Of a stretch of 30,723 bases of DNA, positions 15,336 through 24,200 are shown piece after piece. Origin of the DNA: Azospirillum brasilense (GTDB lineage Bacteria; Pseudomonadota; Alphaproteobacteria; Rickettsiales; UBA3002); contig QFOX01000020.1 in the NCBI GenBank assembly GCA_003241645.1, forward strand, positions 1-30,723, in the 5' to 3' direction. Within the stretch, counting starts at the first letter, position 1, and the number at the start of each line of letters is the position of its first letter. Position numbers and translations under genes: made by a program. Under the pieces are notes generated by a model that worked only from the letters and a program-made list of their open reading frames with translations, searched no databases and was not told where the DNA came from.

Positions 15336-16871
15336 ATGACCACGCTTCGCCTGATCCTCGCCGACCAGCTGACGCCTTCCGTGGCGGCGCTGCGTGGCCG
15401 TGAAAAGACCGATGTGGTGCTGCTATGCGAGGTGATGGATGAAGCGACCTACGCGCCCCACCACCCCAAGAAGATTGCGTTCCTTTTCTCGGCCATGCGC
15501 CACTTTGCACAGGCGCTTGCGGAGGCTGGCATTACCATGCGTTACGTGAAGCTGGACGACCCCGCCAACAGCGGAAGCTTGGGCGGCGAGGTACAACGAG
15601 CCGTGAATGAACTGAAAGCAACGCGGGTGATCACCACCGAACCGGGCGAATACCGCGTGCGGCAGATGATGCAGCAATGGCAGGAAACACTCGGTGTACC
15701 GGTCGAAATCCTACCAGATGACCGTTTCCTTGCCACGCACCAGCAATTCGCCGCGTGGGCCAGTGGTAAGAAGCAGCTGCGCATGGAATTCTTCTACCGT
15801 GAGATGCGCAAAAATTACAGCATCCTCATCGAGCCGGGCGACAAACCCACCGGCGGCGCATGGAACTACGACAAGGAAAACCGCAAACCACCCAAGGCGG
15901 GCATGACCACACCACCGCGCATCAGCCATCGCAAATCCGCCATCACCAAGGAAGTGCTCGCGCTGGTCAAGGAACGCTTCAGCGACCATTTTGGCGATCT
16001 CGAGCCCTTCCACTACGCCGTCACGCGCCAACAGGCACGCATGGAGCTGGAGCATTTCATCACCCACCTGCTGCCGCATTTCGGCGACTATCAGGACGCC
16101 ATGGTCGCGGGCGAGCCCTACCTCTACCACTCGCTGATCTCGAGCTACCTCAATGCCGGGCTGCTCACGCCGCTGGAAATCTGCCGCCAGGCCGAAGTCG
16201 CGTACCGCACGGGCAAGGCGCCGCTGAATGCGGTGGAAGGCTTCATCCGCCAGATCCTCGGCTGGCGCGAATACATTCGCGGCATCTACTGGCTGATGAT
16301 GCCGGAATATGGCGAGCGTAATGCGCTGAAGGCGACCCGCCCCTTGCCGGCATGCTATTGGGGCGGAACGACTGGCATGTTCTGCATGGCCGAAAGCGTG
16401 CGCCACACGCGCGAACATGCCTATTCGCACCATATCCAGCGGCTGATGGTGACCGGCAATTTCGCCCTGCTCGCCGGGCTGGATGTGAAGCAAGTGCAGC
16501 AATGGTACCTCGCCGTTTATTCCGATGCGTATGAATGGGTGGAAATGCCCAACACCCTGGGCATGGCGCTGTTCGGCGATGGCGGCGTGGTCGCCAGCAA
16601 GCCCTATGCCGCCAGCGGTAAATACATCCAGCGCATGAGCAACTATTGCCAGCAATGCCGTTACGACCCTAATGAAATGACCGGCGAGAAGGCCTGCCCG
16701 TTCAACGCATTGTATTGGGATTTCCTGGTGCGCCACGACGATGTTTTCCGGGGCAACCAGCGTATGCCCTACGTGTTCGCCACGTGGGACAAGTTCACGC
16801 CCGAGAAACAAAAAGCCATCCGCGCACAGGCGAAGCAGCACCTGAAGCGGCTGGAAGAGAACACGCTTTAA
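15336..16871 (+). CDS. phrB: Iron-sulfur (6-4) photolyase / FeS-BCP cryptochrome
   Basis: A 511-aa photolyase of the bacterial FeS-BCP class, represented by Agrobacterium PhrB, which repairs (6-4) UV photoproducts using light and FAD. The four cluster cysteines fall at 350, 438, 441 and 454, the same numbers I recall for PhrB. The adjacent active-site histidines are His365 and His366 (AYSHHIQ). That agreement also supports the ATG at 15336 over the TTG at 15330. The FAD region contains GFIRQILGWREYIRG, and the N-terminal half is the Rossmann-like antenna domain. PhrB carries a lumazine antenna; whether this protein does cannot be seen. It is preceded by 122 nt after the ligase and probably has its own promoter, though I see no convincing -35/-10 pair. 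Confidence 0.93.
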   Translation: MTTLRLILADQLTPSVAALRGREKTDVVLLCEVMDEATYAPHHPKKIAFLFSAMRHFAQALAEAGITMRYVKLDDPANSGSLGGEVQRAVNELKATRVITTEPGEYRVRQMMQQWQETLGVPVEILPDDRFLATHQQFAAWASGKKQLRMEFFYREMRKNYSILIEPGDKPTGGAWNYDKENRKPPKAGMTTPPRISHRKSAITKEVLALVKERFSDHFGDLEPFHYAVTRQQARMELEHFITHLLPHFGDYQDAMVAGEPYLYHSLISSYLNAGLLTPLEICRQAEVAYRTGKAPLNAVEGFIRQILGWREYIRGIYWLMMPEYGERNALKATRPLPACYWGGTTGMFCMAESVRHTREHAYSHHIQRLMVTGNFALLAGLDVKQVQQWYLAVYSDAYEWVEMPNTLGMALFGDGGVVASKPYAASGKYIQRMSNYCQQCRYDPNEMTGEKACPFNALYWDFLVRHDDVFRGNQRMPYVFATWDKFTPEKQKAIRAQAKQHLKRLEENTL

Positions 16872-16995
16872 GCGGCCACCCGCGCAATCGCCCTTGCACT
16901 GCACCGCGGGCGTGTGCATCATCATCAAAACGTCATACTTGCGCGCCGTGGCCCATGCTAGCCATGGCAGTTCATGCACGCACCATTGAGGCCCC

Positions 16996-19305
16996 ATGAC
17001 TTTTGAAGCCGTTGGCACTACCCTGAACGCCCTTCCCGTCACCAGTATTGCGGATGACGCGGTCGATTCGGTGATGCAGGGCAAGGTCACCATTGTGGCC
17101 GCGCCCACCGGCAGCGGAAAATCCATGGTGCTGCCCGCCAAATTGGCCGATGCCTCGGGCGAACCGGTGGTGGTGCTGGTGCCGCGGCGCTTCCTGGCCA
17201 CCGATGCGGCCAGCAACGTGGCCCAACTGGCCGGTACCGAACTGGGCACCGATGTCGGCTACGCCATTGGCGAAATGGCGGGCGAGAAATCCAAATTTTC
17301 CGACAAAACCAAGCTACTATTCGTCACTTATGGCTACGCGATCAGCTCGGGCCTGATCAACCGCGCCAAGAATATCGTGCTGGATGAAGTGCACGAAGCC
17401 TCCGAGGATATTTCGCTGGCCCGCGCCATTCTGCACGAACGCAAAGGCCGCGAGTCCGGCCTGCGCCTGCTGGAAATGAGCGCCACGGTCGATGCCTCGC
17501 GCCAGCGCGGGTACTGGAGCGACGTGGCCGACACCGCCGCACACGAGGTCAACGGCCAGCAACTCGCCTGCGAGGAACGCCGCCTCACACCGGGGCGCGA
17601 CAGCGACTCCATCGCGCAGATCGCGGTTGACCTGATCCGCAACGAAGACCGCAAGGGCATCGCCATTTTCCGCTCCGGCATCAAGGACGTGGAAGCCACG
17701 GTGAGTGAACTGAAAACGCTCACCGCACGTGCGGGCCTGAGAAATGTCGAGATCGTACAGGTCTATGGCGGCACCCCGGCGGATGAGCGCGCGCAGGCGC
17801 GCCTCGCGCCGAAGCCGGGCCATTGCAAGATCATCGTGGGCACGAACGTCATCGAATCGGGTGTGAATCTGCGCTGGCTGGATGCGGGCATTTCCGATGG
17901 CACCGGTAAGATCCCCTATGACCGGGCCGATACCGGGGCCAGCGCGCTGGTGCTGGAAGACCTGCCGCAATGGCGCATCGTGCAGCAGCGCGGCCGGGTG
18001 AACCGCGCACCCGATGCGACCGGCTTCAACAGCGGCATCTTCATCCTGCATTCGAACAAGGAAATGGCGCATCGCCCGCAGCAGGCCACGCCCGAGCTGG
18101 AGCGACGCTCGCTTATGAACATCGCCTTCCGCGCGGCATGCCTTGGCTACGACCCCGAATCGCTGCGCTTCGATGCACATGTTGAACCAGCGCGGCTGCA
18201 GGAAGCCAAGGACAACCTCGTGCGGCTGGGCCTGATCGACGACTATTGGAACCCCACGCGTGATGGCGAATATGCCGCACGCCTGCCGCTCTCGCCCGAG
18301 AACGCCGCCATGCTCAGCGAAGCGCAGCGCATGGATGTGGCCGCCATGCGCTCCAGCGATGTGGCGGTGCGCAAGCGCCCGAAGATCCTGCCGGATGCGA
18401 TCGTGATGGCAGCCCTTATCGAACAGGGCGGTATCCGCGACGATTACCGCCGCAGCCACGGGCTGGAAGGCAAGTCCGACGTGCATGGCGCCTCCGACGT
18501 GTTGGATGGGCTGAAGGCCTACCTGCAGCTGGAACGCACCGGCGCGGCACGGTTGGTGGCGGCCGCCGCGAACGATCCGCTTGGCGACACCGCGCAGGAC
18601 AGCACCGTGCTGGAAGCCGCGCGCGCACGCCTGAAGGAAGACTGCGCCAAGCTCAATGTCAGCTACGTGGATTTCAACGAGGTGATGCTGCTGGTTGGTG
18701 AGATACGCGCCCGCCACCCGGATGGCCGGGCCCTGTCGCACGAGCGTGAAATGCCGTTCGATGTTGCGCGCTACGACGCGCTCAAACAGACCATCCTGCA
18801 CGGCAACGCGCACCGCCTGTTCCAGCTGCAGCGCGATGGCAAGGTCCCCACCTACCGCGACCTGCTGCGCGATCATGGCAGCGCCCGCAACGATCGCGGC
18901 GCGCCCTTCAACGACTACCACGTGAACGAATATTCCACCCTGCATGGTGCGCAGCAAAGCTCGCGTGCGCCATTCCTAGTGGGCACGCTGCGTGAACTGC
19001 CACCGCGGCGCGGCGCGCTCGGCGAAGCGCCGCAGATCATGATCGACGAGCCCACCTCCGTGCCCGCGCATGTGTTCGTTCAATGGGCGGCAGCGCATGA
19101 GCCGCGCCTGGTGGGTGAGGTGGAATATGACCGCAAACACAAGGGCGGCGAGCTGAACGCGCGCTACGCGGGTGCTGCCCGGTTTTCGATACCGCTGCCA
19201 AAGCAAACGCCCGAACTGGCCGCGCAGTTATCGCAGCTGGCTGCCGGTGAGGACAGCTGGGCCGCCAGCGTGCATGCGGGCAAAGGCGGCCCCCGCCAGC
19301 GCTAG
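16996..19305 (+). CDS. Divergent DEVH-box SF2 helicase with unassigned C-terminal half
   Basis: A 769-aa predicted NTP-dependent helicase. Motif I is APTGSGKS (36-43), motif II DEVH (130-133), motif III SAT (162-164), and motif VI QQRGRVNR (330-337). VGTNVIESGVNLRWLD just before motif VI is the motif V region. The layout is that of DEAH/RHA-like helicases such as HrpB, but motif VI lacks the usual QRxGRAGR form, reading RGRVNRAPD. About 390 residues after the helicase core show no domain I recognise, and HrpB-specific C-terminal features are not evident. The ATG has GAGG about 6 nt upstream. The stop is only 3 nt from the convergent TetR gene stop. It lies next to a DNA-repair island, but the substrate (RNA or DNA) is unknown. 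Confidence 0.85.
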   Translation: MTFEAVGTTLNALPVTSIADDAVDSVMQGKVTIVAAPTGSGKSMVLPAKLADASGEPVVVLVPRRFLATDAASNVAQLAGTELGTDVGYAIGEMAGEKSKFSDKTKLLFVTYGYAISSGLINRAKNIVLDEVHEASEDISLARAILHERKGRESGLRLLEMSATVDASRQRGYWSDVADTAAHEVNGQQLACEERRLTPGRDSDSIAQIAVDLIRNEDRKGIAIFRSGIKDVEATVSELKTLTARAGLRNVEIVQVYGGTPADERAQARLAPKPGHCKIIVGTNVIESGVNLRWLDAGISDGTGKIPYDRADTGASALVLEDLPQWRIVQQRGRVNRAPDATGFNSGIFILHSNKEMAHRPQQATPELERRSLMNIAFRAACLGYDPESLRFDAHVEPARLQEAKDNLVRLGLIDDYWNPTRDGEYAARLPLSPENAAMLSEAQRMDVAAMRSSDVAVRKRPKILPDAIVMAALIEQGGIRDDYRRSHGLEGKSDVHGASDVLDGLKAYLQLERTGAARLVAAAANDPLGDTAQDSTVLEAARARLKEDCAKLNVSYVDFNEVMLLVGEIRARHPDGRALSHEREMPFDVARYDALKQTILHGNAHRLFQLQRDGKVPTYRDLLRDHGSARNDRGAPFNDYHVNEYSTLHGAQQSSRAPFLVGTLRELPPRRGALGEAPQIMIDEPTSVPAHVFVQWAAAHEPRLVGEVEYDRKHKGGELNARYAGAARFSIPLPKQTPELAAQLSQLAAGEDSWAASVHAGKGGPRQR

Positions 19306-19308
19306 GCG

Positions 19309-19950
19309 CTACGCAGGCTCGCTCAGTTTCGGGGCGGGCACGCCAAGGCAATGGAACACCGCCGTGACCAGGCCACTGCCCACCGCAGCAAGGCTGTTCT
19401 TGATGCGTGCGGTCGCGAACGCCCCGGTGATCTGCGCGTCGATCTCCTGCGCTTTTTCCTTCACGTTCGTATCCGCGGGAAGCGCCCCTTCGGCCACCGC
19501 ATCGCGCAGGGCATTCTCGAAGTACCGCAAATGGGCCTCAAAAATAATGGCGATGCGCGTGCGGATGTCCTCGTCCTGCGTGGCCAGTTCGGTGCCGATG
19601 GTGCAATAGGGACAGCCCACCACATAACCGAATTCCTGCTGTTTCTCGACCTGCTCTTCATATAGAAGCTCAAGAAAATAGACGAAACGTTCCAATGGCG
19701 GGCGGCTGGGCGAGAAGATCGTGTCCAGCTCGGCCCGGCATTCTTCCCAGACAGACTCGCACGAGACGACCGCCAGCTCCGCCTTGGACTGGAAGAAATG
19801 GTAGAAGCTGCCCTTCTGCGCGCCTGAGCTTTTGCAGATGTCATCCACGCTGATGGCGCTGTACCCCTTGGTCCACATGAGCTCGACCATGGTGGAGATC
19901 AGCCGTTCGCGCGTATCGACCTTGGGCTTATTGTTGTTTTTAGGACTCAA
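19309..19950 (-). CDS. TetR-family transcriptional regulator with CPYC motif
   Basis: A 213-aa TetR/AcrR-type repressor. The N-terminal helix-turn-helix spans about residues 12-58 (GYSAISVDDICKSSGAQKGSFYHFF). The rest is a helical ligand-binding and dimerisation domain with Cys113-Pro-Tyr-Cys116, a spacing typical of redox-active pairs. The only start in register is a TTG at 19950 with AGAGA about 7 nt upstream; the next Met (21) is inside the HTH domain. It is divergent from the RND efflux operon starting at 20053, so it most likely represses that operon and itself from the 100-bp gap. Many relatives have GC at the position of the first Cys; the second Cys is less usual as far as I recall. 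Confidence 0.9.
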   Translation of the reverse strand: MSPKNNNKPKVDTRERLISTMVELMWTKGYSAISVDDICKSSGAQKGSFYHFFQSKAELAVVSCESVWEECRAELDTIFSPSRPPLERFVYFLELLYEEQVEKQQEFGYVVGCPYCTIGTELATQDEDIRTRIAIIFEAHLRYFENALRDAVAEGALPADTNVKEKAQEIDAQITGAFATARIKNSLAAVGSGLVTAVFHCLGVPAPKLSEPA

Positions 19951-19964
19951 TGCGTTTCTCTATT

Positions 19965-20002
19965 GTGCAGGTGCAAAAAATATTTATCCATTGCACTTGA
20001 CC
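19965..20002. promoter_or_regulatory. Candidate TetR operator and RND operon -35 region
   Basis: Three GTGCA half-sites cluster here: two direct (19965-19969, 19971-19975) and one inverted (TGCAC 19992-19996). The outer pair forms CAGGTGCAA / TTGCACTTG, a 9-bp inverted repeat with one mismatch and a 14-nt AT-rich centre. The right arm runs into TTGACC (19997-20002), a good -35 for the rightward efflux operon. The best -10 at 17 nt is only CAGATT (20020-20025). A repressor bound here would cover the promoter. Confidence 0.38.
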
Positions 20003-20052
20003 GAACAGTAAAGACAAGACAGATTTGTCAAAACTATTAATCGGTGATGTGT

Positions 20053-21291
20053 ATGTACCAAGCCCAGCCCCCCCGTTCACGCAAGCGCCGCGTGCTGCCG
20101 ATCCTCCTCATCCTTGCTGCGGCGTTCGTACTGTGGCGCATTTTCTTCGGCGCCCCGGCACAACAGGGCATGCCCAGCGGGCCGACCCCGGTAAGCGTCG
20201 CCCCCGTGATCAACCGCACCATGACGTTGTGGACCGAATTCTCCGGCCGGCTTGAGCCGGTGGACATTGCCGAAGTGCGTGCCCGCGTGCCCGGCACCAT
20301 CGAACGTGTCTATTTCCGCGATGGCGCGCAGGTGCGCCGTGGCGACCCGCTCTTTCTGATCGACCCACGCCCCTATCAGGCGGCGCTGGCGCAGGCGGAA
20401 GGCCAGCTTGCCTCGGCGGAGGCGGAGCTTGCTACCGCCCGCATCGAGGCGGATCGCGCCACCAAGCTGATGAAGGCCAACGCCATTGCCCGCACCATTT
20501 ACGACGAGCGCACCGCCCGCGCCAAGACCGCGGCCGGCAGCCTGCGCAGCGCCAAAGCCGCCGTGGAAACCGCGCGCCTGAACCTGCAATACACGCAGGT
20601 GCGTGCGCCCATCAACGGCAAGGCCAGCCGCCCGGAGATCACGGTCGGCAACCTGGTGGATTCCACCCCGGTGCTCACCACCGTGGTCAGCCAGTCGCCG
20701 CTTTACCTGAGCTTCGAAGCGGATGAGGCAAGCTACCTTTCCTTCATTCGCGGCACCGATAAGAACGCCTCCATTCCGGTAGAAATGGGCCTCGCCGACG
20801 AGAAGGACACGCCCTACAAAGGCAAAATCCTCTCGTTCGATAACCGCATCGATCCCGCTTCGGGCACCATCCGCGGCCGCGCTGTGTTCGAGAACAATAA
20901 CGGTGAGCTGCTGCCCGGCCTGTTCGCCCGCGTGCGCATCGGTACGCCGGATGAGAAAGCCTCCATCCTCGTCAATGACGCCGCCATCAATACCGACCAG
21001 AGCAAGCGCTACGTGTATGTGGTGAATGCCGAAAACAAAGCGGAATACCGCGAAGTGAAACTTGGCGGCACGGAAGGCGCGCTGCGCATCATCACCAGCG
21101 GCCTTGAAGAGGGCGATACGATCGCCGTGAACGGGCTGGCGAAGATCCGCCCGGGGGCGGAGATTAAGCCTGTGCCTGCCGACATGGAAACGCTGAAGCC
21201 GCTGGAAGCGCCCGATGCCCCCAACGAAGGCGGCGACGCTGCTGCCCCCACCGATGCCGCTCCTGCCCCCGCCACGGAAGAAAAGAAGTAA
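20053..21291 (+). CDS. RND efflux periplasmic adaptor (AcrA/MexA-like)
   Basis: Membrane fusion protein of 412 aa linking an RND pump to its outer-membrane channel. It has one N-terminal membrane anchor (about residues 9-27) without a lipobox Cys. A lipoyl half (PGTIERVYFRDGAQVRRGD), a short coiled-coil hairpin (about 95-175), the second lipoyl half (VRAPINGKASRPEI), a beta-barrel and a membrane-proximal domain follow. The C-terminus is a 30-residue Ala/Pro/acidic tail. Three in-frame starts exist (GTG 20044, ATG 20047, ATG 20053). The last is chosen because GGTGA lies 5 nt upstream. It is the first gene of a three-gene operon, 3 nt before the permease, and divergent from the TetR regulator. 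Confidence 0.94.
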   Translation: MYQAQPPRSRKRRVLPILLILAAAFVLWRIFFGAPAQQGMPSGPTPVSVAPVINRTMTLWTEFSGRLEPVDIAEVRARVPGTIERVYFRDGAQVRRGDPLFLIDPRPYQAALAQAEGQLASAEAELATARIEADRATKLMKANAIARTIYDERTARAKTAAGSLRSAKAAVETARLNLQYTQVRAPINGKASRPEITVGNLVDSTPVLTTVVSQSPLYLSFEADEASYLSFIRGTDKNASIPVEMGLADEKDTPYKGKILSFDNRIDPASGTIRGRAVFENNNGELLPGLFARVRIGTPDEKASILVNDAAINTDQSKRYVYVVNAENKAEYREVKLGGTEGALRIITSGLEEGDTIAVNGLAKIRPGAEIKPVPADMETLKPLEAPDAPNEGGDAAAPTDAAPAPATEEKK

Positions 21292-21294
21292 CCC

Positions 21295-24200
21295 ATGCAG
21301 CACGGTCGTTTGCACATTGCGAATTTCTTCATTGATCGCCCCATTTTTGCGGGCGTTCTTTCGGTCCTCATCCTGATCGCCGGCCTGATCTCCATGTTCG
21401 TGCTGCCGATCTCGGAGTATCCGGACCTGGTGCCGCCGCAGGTGGTGGTGAGCGCGCAATATCCCGGTGCGAACCCCAAAGTGAGCGCCGAAACGGTCGC
21501 CGCACCGCTGGAAGAACAGATCAACGGCGTGGAAGACATGCTCTACATGTCGTCGCAGGCCGGCACCGACGGCATGGTGATGATCACCGTGACCTTCAAG
21601 CTGGGCACCGACCCCGACAAAGCCCAACAGCTGGTGCAGAACCGCGTAAGCCAAGCCCTTCCTCGCCTGCCGGACGTGACCCGCAGCCTTGGCGTGACCA
21701 CGCTGAAAAGCGCCCCCGACCTGACGATGGTGGTGCATCTCGTGTCCGACAGCGACCGCTATGACCTGCTCTACCTGCGCAATTACGGCCTGCTGAACGT
21801 GAAGGACCAGCTCACCCGCATCGAAGGTGTGGGCCGGGTAGAACAGTTCGGCGGTGGTGATTATGCCATGCGCGTGTGGCTGGACCCGCAAAAGGTTGCC
21901 CAGCGTGGCCTAAACGCCAATGATGTGGTCAATGCCATTCGCGCGCAGAACGTACAGATCGCCGCCGGTATCATTGGCGGCGCACCCACCACCGGCGAAG
22001 TGCCGTTCGAGCTGCCGGTGAACACCCGCGGCCGCCTTTCGACGCCGGAAGAATTCGAAGACATCATCATCAAAACGAATGACCGCGGCGGCATCACCCG
22101 CCTGAAGGACGTGGCCCGTGTGGAACTCGGCGGCTCGACCTACGCGCTGCGCTCGCTGCTGAACAACAAATCGGCCGCGGCCATGGGCGTGTTCGCCATG
22201 CCCGGCAGCAACGCGATCGAGATCTCGGACAATGTGCGCGCCACCATGAAGCGCCTGCAAAAATCCATGCCCGAAGGCGTGACCTACGACATCGTGTATG
22301 ACCCCACCGTGTTCGTGCGCGAATCCATCTCCAAGGTGATCCACACGCTCATCGAGGCGATCCTGCTGGTGGTGCTGGTGGTCATCATCTTCCTGCAGAC
22401 CTGGCGCGCCTCGCTCATTCCGTTGCTGGCCGTGCCGGTATCCATCATCGGTACCTTCGCGGTGATGCAGATGTTCGGCTTCTCCATCAACGCGCTTACG
22501 CTGTTCGGGCTGGTGCTTGCCATCGGCATCGTGGTGGATGACGCCATCGTCGTCGTGGAGAACGTGGAGCGCAACATCGAGAACGGGCTCAGCCCCCGCG
22601 AAGCGACCTACAAGGCCATGGAAGAAGTGTCCGGCCCCATCATCGCCATTGCGCTCACGCTGTGCGCCGTGTTCGTTCCCATCGCGTTCATCAGCGGCTT
22701 AACGGGCCAGTTCTATAAGCAGTTCGCGCTGACCATTGCGATCTCCACCATCATTTCGGCGTTCAATTCGCTCACGCTCAGCCCGGCGCTCGCCTCCATC
22801 CTGCTGAAGGGGCATGACGCGCCGAAGGATAAAGTCACCCGCGTGTCCGAGAAGATCTTCGGCAGCATTTTTGCTGCACGCCGCTGGTTCCTTGCGGCAT
22901 TGCTGGTGTGGATCGCCAGCATGATCCTCACCACGGTGCTGGTGTCGTTCGTGGGCCCCATGGGCTACATGGTGAAGGTGGCGGGCGTGTGGATCGCCCG
23001 CGTGCTTGCCGTGATCGGCATCGTCATGGCGGTGCGCTTCATCGTGCGTGGCCCGCGCTTTGGCGAGCAACAGGGCTTTGAATGGTTCAACGGCGTGTTC
23101 CATCGCGGCTCCGAGCGCTATTCCGGTTCGGTCGAGCGCTCGTTCAAACGCAAAGGCTTCATGCTGGGCATCTATGCCGTGCTGCTGGTGCTCACGGTGG
23201 TCATGTTCCGCATCGTGCCCACCGGCTATGTGCCCGGGCAGGACAAACAATACCTCATCGCCTTCGCGAAACTGCCCAGCGGCGCTTCGCTGGAGCGCAC
23301 CGAGGCCGTCATCCGCCGCATGTCCGACATTGCGTTGAAACACCCCGGCGTGGCCAACTCGGTGGCTTTCCCCGGCCTTTCTATCGCGGGTTTCTCGGCC
23401 AGTTCGAACGAAGGCATCGTGTTCGTGACGCTGAAGGATTTCCATGAGCGCAAAGGCGGTGCGAATTCCGCCGGTGCCATTGCCGGGCAGCTGTTCGGGC
23501 AATACGCCACCATTGAAGAAGGCTTCGTGGCCATTTTCCCGCCACCGCCGGTGATGGGCCTTGGCACAACGGGCGGCTTCAAGCTGGAAATCCAGGACCG
23601 CAGCGATCTGGGCTACGACAAGCTCAACGAGGTGGTGCAAAAAGTGGTGGGCGACGCCTATCAGGCCGGTGTGCTCGATCAGGTCTATTCGGGCATGGAT
23701 ATCAACGTGCCGCAGCTGGAGATCGAGATCAACCGCGCCCGCGCCACGCAGCTGGGCATTCCCCTGCCCGAACTGTTCTCCACGCTGCAGGTCTATCTGG
23801 GCTCGCTGTATGTGAATGACTTCAACAAGTTCGGCCGCACCTTCCAGGTGATCGCGCAGGCCGATGCGCCGTTCCGTTCGAGCCCTGAGCAGATCGCACA
23901 GCTGAAAGTGCGCAACGACAAGGGCCAGATGATCCCGCTGGGTTCGGTGGTGAGCGTGAAGCAGACCTACGGCCCCGCGCGCGCCAACCGCTACAACGCC
24001 TACCGCTCCGCCGATATTAACGGCGCGCCCAAAGGCGTATCCAGCGGCGAGGCCGAGGCCGCCATGGAAGACATCCTGAAGAAGAACCTGCCCAAAGGCA
24101 TGACCTTCGAATGGACGGAGCTGACCTACCAGAAAATTCTGGCAGGCAACACGGCGCTGTTCGTGTTCCCGCTCTGCGTGCTGCTGGTGTTCATGGTGCT

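Noticed and set aside
16879..16910. CCCGCG/CGCGGG hairpin after the photolyase gene as a terminator
   Set aside because: Only 6 bp with a 20-nt loop and no T-run. Such matches are frequent in this GC-rich sequence.
17317..18957. 546-codon minus-strand open frame inside the helicase gene
   Set aside because: His/Ala/Gly-rich antisense shadow. The plus-strand frame has all SF2 motifs.
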